From Bacteriovoracaceae bacterium (GTDB lineage Bacteria > Bdellovibrionota > Bacteriovoracia > Bacteriovoracales > Bacteriovoracaceae), in the NCBI GenBank assembly GCA_023151145.1, contig JAKLJM010000040.1:1-10785 (forward strand): DNA of 10,785 nucleotides, in the 5' to 3' direction. Positions 6,302 through 10,785 of the stretch are shown in pieces. How positions within the stretch are numbered: position 1 is the first letter of the stretch; the number at the start of each line of letters is the position of its first letter. Position numbers and translations under genes: made by a program. The notes under the pieces were generated by a model. That model saw nothing but the letters and a program-made list of their open reading frames with translations, had not been told where the DNA came from and searched no databases.

Positions 6302-8435
6302 AGTTTGAACAAAATGGGGCATGTGGATCTTTTTCACAAAGATAATTTTTAATTGCGGTATTCTCTTCTTTTAAGGCTTTGTTTTCGACACTTACTTTCT
6401 TATCTAATTCTTTTACAGCTTCGATTAATGGCGAGATGAGCATTGAGTAGGCGACGGAATAAATACCTGATGAATCTTTAGAAACTGCTTGTGGAAAAAC
6501 TTTTTTTACTTCTTGAGCGATCACACCTAATTCTTCACGAGATGAATTGTGATAAGTTTTTTGAGCATCTTCCGTGAAATGAAAACGAACACCACGCAGT
6601 TGATGAATTTTTTCTAGAGAATTTTCTAATGTATGAATATTTTCTTTTAAGCGTTTATCAGATGCGTTCATAAATGCACTTGAACCAGCGACTTGACCTA
6701 AAACATGAAGTTCATAGGCCGGTGAACTTGTTCCGATTCCCACTTTACCATCAGACATAATGCGCATTCTTTCTGTTGGAACAACTGATCCTGATGCTGT
6801 TGTCGTAAATTTCAACATTGCTTCAGTAGAAGAACCTGAATAAGCGGAATTCGTCCATCCTTCGATTGTGGCAGCATTTGTAAACATAGAACCATTGTAA
6901 CCACCAAAGCGAATTTGTCCCAACAAACTAGAAGCCGGTACGGGGCCCGGTGAACCAGATATTCCAGAGGCTTTAAATAAATGAAGTAAAGCCCCATCGT
7001 TTGCATTACTTGAGTATGAATTAATTTTCATGACCGAATGTCCAGAGTTGGCGCTGATTTGTAGTCCATCACTTGCTGGAGTATGGATGTCTAATTTCAT
7101 TGTAGGTGTAGTGGTACCTATACCAATGTTTCCAGTGCTTCGATAGATATTTCCAGATGATTGTGTCCATTGGTTTCCGGTGATGGCTGTTAAAACATCC
7201 GAAATTTGTCCTTGAAGTTTTCCCATACCCACTAATATTGTGTCTGCAGACGTAACGGCCGCAATTGGACCATTTGTAAATCCGGCCAAAGGGGCTTGAG
7301 TGGCTTGCGAGTTGATCATTGATGTAATTGAAGAATCGACGTATTGTTTGTTGGTGGCATCGTTTAAATTTACCGGTGTATATCCTAAAGAAAGTGTACC
7401 CATTACGTTAAATGAAATTGTACCAGTTGAAATGGTATCACCTGCTTTATTGATTGGTGTATATCCAAGAGCAGTGGAAATATCGGATGGTGATAAACTA
7501 CTCCAGGCAGAAGCATCAGCTCCAGTCGATTTTAAAAAGTAACCTCCAACGGTTGGGCTTGGAAGTAAAGAAGGATTGATATTTAGAATTGGGTTTCCAG
7601 AAAGACCATCACCATTTGTAACGTCTAATCTGTTCGCTGTACCTGCAATTGATCTGCCGACAAAAGTATTATCTGCATTCTGAACCAGAATACCATTGGT
7701 ATTAAAACTTGAAAGATTTGTTAGACCAGAATCTAATGGTTGTTTATTTGATAAATCAGTGATGAGTCCAGCAATTTTTGATTGAGCAATATTCGCACTT
7801 GCATTGATGTCAGCATCAACAATCGAGCCGTCAGTAATAGACGAAGAGTTAACACTCACAGCACTAGGATCAACCCAACTTAACACTCCAGTGCCATCTG
7901 TTTGTAAAACAAAACCAGCAGTTCCAGCAGAAGGAGGGAGAGTTAGGGAAAATATTGAAGAGGAACCATGGGCCTTAAGAGTCACATAATTCGCTCCACC
8001 TTTTAGTTTTAATTGTGTATCTAATAATAAGTCTCCGGTCATCGTATCGCCGGCCTTATTAACTTTTAGTCCACCTTGTTGTACTTGTTCCCAAACTGTT
8101 CCATCATAAACGATCCAGTCGCCTACGACATAGTTTGTAGAGTTGATAATCCCACCAGAACTAATAATGTAATAATCTCCCGCACTGGCACTTCCAGGAT
8201 CAACTCCAACGCTGGCATCATATGTTCCTACATAGGTAACGGCACCGATGTTATCAATCTTTTGATTAATGAGATCAAAATTTTGATTCATTTGTGAGGA
8301 AGAGATGACTCCACCTGATGTGAAAATATTAAATCCTGCAATGTTTGTAACATTCGCCCACGAAACTAAAGATGTAACCGTAGTGGTCGCAATCATTCCA
8401 TAGATAAAGGGTTTACGGTAATTTTGTTTTTTCAT
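6300..8435 (-). CDS. Exported self-cleaving fibre protein with C-terminal peptidase S74 chaperone domain
   Basis: The protein has 711 residues from the ATG at 8435. A start at 8480 would add 15 residues inside the upstream gene and has no merit. A signal-like N-terminus (MKKQNYRKPF, then a hydrophobic stretch at about 10-28) precedes the segment TNIAGFNIFTSGGVISS, shared with the protein at 9091-9900. Then come a GDYYIIS...GDWIVYDGTVWEQV fibre module (about 85-118), phage-tail-fibre-like repeats (NKAGDTMTGDL near 126, LGYTPINKAGDT near 324, LGYTPVNLNDATNKQYVD near 351) and GIGT-type beta repeats (near 438 and 566). The C-terminal domain SDKRLKEN...ELGVIAQEVKKVFPQAV is peptidase S74, an intramolecular chaperone that cuts itself off after fibre trimerisation. 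The expected Ser-Lys dyad is Ser592/Lys597. A coiled coil and a two-cysteine end (LCEKDPHAPFC) follow. It is probably a trimeric surface fibre for adhesion, with partner unknown. Confidence 0.88.
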   Translation of the reverse strand: MKKQNYRKPFIYGMIATTTVTSLVSWANVTNIAGFNIFTSGGVISSSQMNQNFDLINQKIDNIGAVTYVGTYDASVGVDPGSASAGDYYIISSGGIINSTNYVVGDWIVYDGTVWEQVQQGGLKVNKAGDTMTGDLLLDTQLKLKGGANYVTLKAHGSSSIFSLTLPPSAGTAGFVLQTDGTGVLSWVDPSAVSVNSSSITDGSIVDADINASANIAQSKIAGLITDLSNKQPLDSGLTNLSSFNTNGILVQNADNTFVGRSIAGTANRLDVTNGDGLSGNPILNINPSLLPSPTVGGYFLKSTGADASAWSSLSPSDISTALGYTPINKAGDTISTGTISFNVMGTLSLGYTPVNLNDATNKQYVDSSITSMINSQATQAPLAGFTNGPIAAVTSADTILVGMGKLQGQISDVLTAITGNQWTQSSGNIYRSTGNIGIGTTTPTMKLDIHTPASDGLQISANSGHSVMKINSYSSNANDGALLHLFKASGISGSPGPVPASSLLGQIRFGGYNGSMFTNAATIEGWTNSAYSGSSTEAMLKFTTTASGSVVPTERMRIMSDGKVGIGTSSPAYELHVLGQVAGSSAFMNASDKRLKENIHTLENSLEKIHQLRGVRFHFTEDAQKTYHNSSREELGVIAQEVKKVFPQAVSKDSSGIYSVAYSMLISPLIEAVKELDKKVSVENKALKEENTAIKNYLCEKDPHAPFCSN

Positions 8436-8450
8436 TTTTATGGCCCCCAA
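8436..8450 (-). promoter_or_regulatory. Fibre-gene ribosome binding site embedded in the upstream gene's last codons
   Basis: On the minus strand GGGGG (8448-8444), formed by the final Trp-Gly codons of the lipoprotein gene, lies 8 nt before the fibre ATG (8435). The lipoprotein stop TAA (8440-8438) is only 2 nt before that ATG. This decides the fibre start and predicts translational coupling. Confidence 0.6.
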
Positions 8451-8917
8451 GTTCCTTGATCCCAAGTTGCAACATCCCATTGATTTCCACCAGCACCACC
8501 GCCAGTGAGTTCGCTGATGAAGGCTTGCAAGTTTGCATCAGAACAAGTTGATGTAGTGATAGTGACGTTTAGTGTAGTGTCTGCACCTTCAATTTTTGTA
8601 TTAGGCATGAAGGAGCAGTATTTCGTTCCCGATTTAATTGATGGCCCTGTAAATACCACAAACATCAAATCATAATTAGCACTTGGAATTTCTACAATTT
8701 GATCTTGTTGAATTTGAGATTTTATTACTTCGCCAGTTGTAGTGTTTTTTCTTAGCATAAAAATTCCACCATCATAAGGAATTGTTAAGGCAAGATAACC
8801 CGCAGAAAATTTAAACTGACTTTTGGTTTTAGTTTTATTGGAACAACTAGCATTTAACAATAGGAGTGTTGTTAAGAGTGCTGTGATGCTGAATGTTTTT
8901 ATTATCCGAGTAAACAT
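8438..8917 (-). CDS. Small exported protein, probable lipoprotein, coupled to the fibre gene
   Basis: The product has 159 residues and is not a family I recognise. The N-terminus (MFTRIIKTFSITALLTTLLL) is a clear signal peptide, and LNASC puts a cysteine at residue 25 at the end of the hydrophobic core, as in a lipoprotein. Asn at -3 makes the lipobox imperfect. The mature part looks like a small beta domain (SAGYLALTIPYDGGIFMLRK, NYDLMFVVFTGP) with Cys101 and Cys125 that could pair. It is followed by a glycine-rich hinge (TGGGAGGNQ) and a tryptophan-rich tail (WDVATWDQGTWGP). AAGGA (8931-8927) lies 9 nt before the ATG. The gene ends 2 bp before the S74 fibre gene, so the two products probably act together; membrane anchoring or assembly of the fibre is a plausible role but is inference. 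Confidence 0.75.
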   Translation of the reverse strand: MFTRIIKTFSITALLTTLLLLNASCSNKTKTKSQFKFSAGYLALTIPYDGGIFMLRKNTTTGEVIKSQIQQDQIVEIPSANYDLMFVVFTGPSIKSGTKYCSFMPNTKIEGADTTLNVTITTSTCSDANLQAFISELTGGGAGGNQWDVATWDQGTWGP

Positions 8918-9090
8918 GTTCCATATTCCTTAACAAAAGTAATACAGATATTTTTCGGATAACTTTAAAAAAATTTAATTTAATAATACTTAAAGAATTA
9001 TTTAGAGAGAATTTTTCTTAACTCATGTAATTTCATTTAAATTTAGACAAATATCTCCGACAAATAACTAACTATTAAAGAGAGGAATAC
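8918..9090. promoter_or_regulatory. Divergent promoter region of the lipoprotein-fibre operon and the 9091 gene
   Basis: This 173-bp, very AT-rich gap separates divergent starts and must hold promoters for both directions. I could not pick convincing -35/-10 pairs. A direct repeat GACAAATA occurs at 9046-9053 and 9059-9066 (13-bp period), about 25-45 bp before the plus-strand start, and could be a regulator half-site pair; this is weak. AGAGGA (9081-9086) is the ribosome site for the TTG at 9091. Confidence 0.35.
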
Positions 9091-9900
9091 TTGACAAAAT
9101 TCATTCAACTTCACGTTAAAGGATTTATTACTGGCGTATTCGTTTCAATTGCCTTGAGTTCTTTATTGGCAATTGCCGCAACAAATATTCAAGGATTAAA
9201 TGTTTTTACAACTGGAACAGTCATTTCATCAGCAGCGATTAATCAAAATTTTGAAAGATTAGCTGGGATCATTCTTTTTAAATCAACAACGAGCTCAACT
9301 TCATATACGGGAAGTGAAACGGATTTATTCTCAAACACAACGGCATGTGGAAGTTCACCAGCTATTTGTCGGAGAGAAAAGTTATCGTTTGTAAGCTCAA
9401 TAATTGATAATCCATCAAATCTAGTCATGAAAACAGAGAATAGTACATTGTATACAAATTATGGAACTGGATCTTATAAGTATTACAAAATAATTACTGA
9501 TGGATGGTATGAAGTACAGTTGAAAGTCGATGGTTTTAATTTTCATAATGTTGTTACAACTTGTGCCGCTTCAAATTGTAACTTTAATGTTAATGCAACT
9601 ATTGATTTTAGGGCAGGTTTAATTGATGGAAGTGGTGATTTATTAGATAATGGTACTCAGCATATTATGTCGTCTCATATTGGCTATGGAATTACCGATA
9701 CGAATGCGAATTCTGATTTAAGTGATGATGTTGCTTGGACAAATAATTATTCATTAGGTGAATCAAAACGAGTTTATTTAAAGGCTGGATATGGCATTTA
9801 CGTTGGATTAACAATTAACTCATATTCAAGTGGTGCGACCGGAACTTTTAATTACACCATTCCGGCAAATGGTATAGAAGTGAGCATCATCAAGATTTAA
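9091..9900 (+). CDS. Exported fibre-like protein sharing the fibre's N-terminal segment, possible jelly-roll head
   Basis: The protein has 269 residues from a TTG start; an in-frame TAA at 9076-9078 closes the frame upstream, and AGAGGA lies 4 nt before the start. Residues 12-29 are a hydrophobic signal or anchor segment. Residues 31-54 (TNIQGLNVFTTGTVISS...NQNF) match the S74 fibre protein at 16 of 24 positions at the same depth from the N-terminus. The rest is beta-rich with two close cysteine pairs (Cys86/Cys93 and Cys158/Cys163). It ends with an aromatic/glycine pattern (GWYEVQLKVDGFNF, YLKAGYGIYVGLTI, NGIEVSIIKI) reminiscent of C1q/TNF-type jelly-roll heads on bacterial and phage fibres. 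That fold call is weak. There is no S74 domain. It is transcribed away from the lipoprotein-fibre operon, and a shared surface location is likely. Confidence 0.75.
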   Translation: MTKFIQLHVKGFITGVFVSIALSSLLAIAATNIQGLNVFTTGTVISSAAINQNFERLAGIILFKSTTSSTSYTGSETDLFSNTTACGSSPAICRREKLSFVSSIIDNPSNLVMKTENSTLYTNYGTGSYKYYKIITDGWYEVQLKVDGFNFHNVVTTCAASNCNFNVNATIDFRAGLIDGSGDLLDNGTQHIMSSHIGYGITDTNANSDLSDDVAWTNNYSLGESKRVYLKAGYGIYVGLTINSYSSGATGTFNYTIPANGIEVSIIKI

Positions 9901-9951
9901 AAAGGTTCCAGGAACCTAGCACTTTGCACTAGGTTCCTGGAACCTTTTTAA
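9897..9951. terminator. Long bidirectional terminator hairpin built of nested palindromes
   Basis: Arms of 23 nt (9897-9919 and 9929-9951) are perfectly complementary around a 9-nt loop (CACTTTGCA). The stem ends in A5/T5, giving a U tract in both directions. It begins inside the stop codon of the plus gene and abuts the stop codon (9954-9952) of the converging minus gene. Each arm also contains its own palindrome, GGTTCCAGGAACC or GGTTCCTGGAACC, the core also found at 6275-6289. Confidence 0.85.
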
Positions 9952-10461
9952 TTATTTCCAGATTTTTTGGTCGCAGTATTCAACGTCGCCGTCAAAGATT
10001 TCAGCTAAAAATTCGTAATTTACTTTTCCGTTAACAACTGAACGATTAAGGATAACGTACATACCGTTACCACCGCCAACACCTACGTTTAAACGATATA
10101 AATCTAAATCCGGAGTTTCAGAGCTTTTAATTCTTTCGATCGTAATATCATCAGCAGTTCTTAGAAATTCAGCATCTCCACGACCAGCTTCGAGGATTAA
10201 TTCTTTTTCGATTTTACGCATTTTTTTATTATATTCTCTGTCGCTTAAATCACGAGGTTCAAAATAATTCACTAACGTAGAAGTCACTTTAAATTTTTTA
10301 TTTTCATAATCTTGATGAGCAAGGCATTTGCCAATATAGACAATTGAGCCATCAGCTTGTTCGCTATAAGCGCTATCGTAATCTTCAGTTCTTGACATAT
10401 CTTGTGCCATTGTTGAAATCGAAAGAGTTGCTAGAGCTAAAAGTGTGATGAGTGATTTCAT
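9952..10461 (-). CDS. Small secreted or periplasmic protein of unknown function
   Basis: The protein has 169 residues and no family I recognise. MKSLITLLALATLSISTMAQ is a clean type I signal peptide with probable cleavage after Ala19 (STMA-Q). The mature protein is about 150 residues with an acidic N-terminus, a charged Lys/Arg/Glu helix at about 72-93 (SDREYNKKMRKIEKELILEA) and a beta-rich end with the glycine run GVGGGNGMYVILNR. The only two cysteines, Cys46 and Cys163, could form one disulfide, in keeping with an oxidising compartment. GGGGG (10471-10467) lies 5 nt before the ATG at 10461. It converges on the 9091 gene across the shared hairpin and appears to be a single-gene unit. Confidence 0.75.
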   Translation of the reverse strand: MKSLITLLALATLSISTMAQDMSRTEDYDSAYSEQADGSIVYIGKCLAHQDYENKKFKVTSTLVNYFEPRDLSDREYNKKMRKIEKELILEAGRGDAEFLRTADDITIERIKSSETPDLDLYRLNVGVGGGNGMYVILNRSVVNGKVNYEFLAEIFDGDVEYCDQKIWK

Positions 10462-10702
10462 GATTTCCCCCGTAAAAGTTTTTGCACTTATAAACTGATT
10501 GAAGCGCTTTGGGGCATATAAAAATTAGATCGTGTTAATCTTATCTGGTTTTCATTTATGTATATGTATAATCAGACACTTAGGTTTCAAGAAAGCAGCG
10601 AATCTGATGAATAATTTAATATAAAGTATTGGAGTGAATAGGTCAAAAATAGATCTATCACATGGGATGATTTTTAAGATCATCCCATTTTATCACTTAT
10701 CA
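10462..10702. other. 241-bp intergenic region; nothing recognised except a hairpin
   Basis: Both flanking genes are on the minus strand, so this is the 3' end of one and the promoter region of the other. It holds a palindrome AAGCGCTT (10502-10509), AT-rich sequence without a clear -35/-10 pair, and the hairpin at 10662-10688. An 18-codon plus-strand frame at 10558 has no ribosome site and is not called. Confidence 0.4.
10662..10688. terminator. Probable terminator hairpin after the window-edge gene
   Basis: The 10-bp perfect stem ATGGGATGAT (10662-10671) pairs with ATCATCCCAT (10679-10688) around a 7-nt loop. It sits 14 nt after the stop codon of the minus-strand gene at the window edge, the right place for its terminator. 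The T run is poor on the minus strand and short on the plus strand, so it may act mainly as an RNA 3'-end stabiliser. Confidence 0.55.
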
Positions 10703-10785
10703 TTAGACGTAATTTAATTTATTTTTATTCATCTCTTGCATAACTTTGGCCTTCGCCTCATTAATCAAACGCTCAGGTGCTTGTT
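10703..10785 (-). CDS. C-terminal end of an unidentified protein (5' part outside window)
   Basis: On the minus strand one frame is open from the window edge to the TAA at 10705-10703, giving 26 residues: a charged helical end (QAPERLINEAKAKVMQEM, then NKNKLNYV). The other two minus-strand frames meet stops within the first few codons. The amphipathic Lys/Glu pattern and the hairpin 14 nt downstream support a real gene end. The fragment is too short to assign a family. Confidence 0.55.
   Translation of the reverse strand, partial: QAPERLINEAKAKVMQEMNKNKLNYV

Noticed and set aside
7300..8297. Plus-strand open frames opposite the fibre gene (7300-7542, 7804-7989, 8076-8297)
   Set aside because: They lie antisense to a well-supported 711-residue fibre gene, have no ribosome sites or recognisable domains, and arise from its repetitive Ser/Thr/Gly codons.
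6300..8435. Prophage remnant, because of tail-fibre repeats and the S74 domain
   Set aside because: No capsid, portal, terminase, baseplate, lysis or integrase gene is nearby, the protein has its own export signal, and cellular S74 surface proteins are known.
8436..8480. Upstream start for the fibre protein at 8480
   Set aside because: It would overlap the lipoprotein gene and add MGCCNLGSRNLGAIK before the signal peptide. The ATG at 8435 has a ribosome site and gives a normal exported N-terminus.
6263..9951. Insertion-sequence ends or a mobile element bounded by the palindromes
   Set aside because: No transposase or recombinase is encoded between them and I saw no target-site duplication; terminator function explains their position at convergent stops. 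Cassette swapping is kept only as a testable alternative.
10558..10614. Short plus-strand frame of 18 codons
   Set aside because: There is no ribosome site, the frame is low in information, and it lies in AT-rich intergenic DNA.

Overview
This is a low-GC bacterial chromosome segment. It holds one housekeeping operon (a class Ia ribonucleotide reductase) set among genes for secreted or surface proteins and a decayed chemoreceptor. No rRNA, tRNA, CRISPR array, transposase or phage structural cluster is visible. The fibre-like surface proteins, the style of the chemoreceptor and the AT-rich composition recall Bacteriovorax/Peredibacter-type predatory bacteria (Bdellovibrionota). That placement is inferred from family resemblance and is not proven by any marker in the window.

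Layout. Bases 1-1077 (+) are the 3' part of a GLUG-repeat surface protein, followed by a strong bidirectional terminator (1078-1111). On the minus strand, nrdB (4585-3566) precedes nrdA (3506-1131). Both subunits look far more like the human and mouse enzyme than like E. coli NrdAB, with the catalytic, radical-relay, allosteric and C-terminal docking residues all in place. A 473-bp non-coding region (4586-5058) carries the nrd leader and some weak regulatory-looking palindromes. Bases 5059-6264 (+) are a methyl-accepting chemotaxis protein broken by a 1-nt shift in a T run and by an internal deletion that removed the second membrane helix and HAMP domain.

Bases 6300-9900 form a surface-fibre module. 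A short probable lipoprotein (8917-8438, -) is followed after 2 bp by a 711-residue self-cleaving (peptidase S74) fibre (8435-6300, -). The divergent gene 9091-9900 (+) encodes a second exported protein with the same N-terminal segment as the fibre. Two large palindromes sharing the core GGTTCC(A/T)GGAACC lie exactly at the two ends of this module, at convergent gene ends. Next come an unrecognised small secreted protein (10461-9952, -), a 241-bp gap with a hairpin, and the last 26 codons of another minus-strand gene at the window edge.

Nothing here amounts to a clearly new defence or mobile system. The observations most worth a second look are the eukaryote-type reductase in a bacterial operon, the coupled lipoprotein and self-cleaving fibre next to a protein sharing its N-terminal segment, and the repeated palindromes that bound this module.
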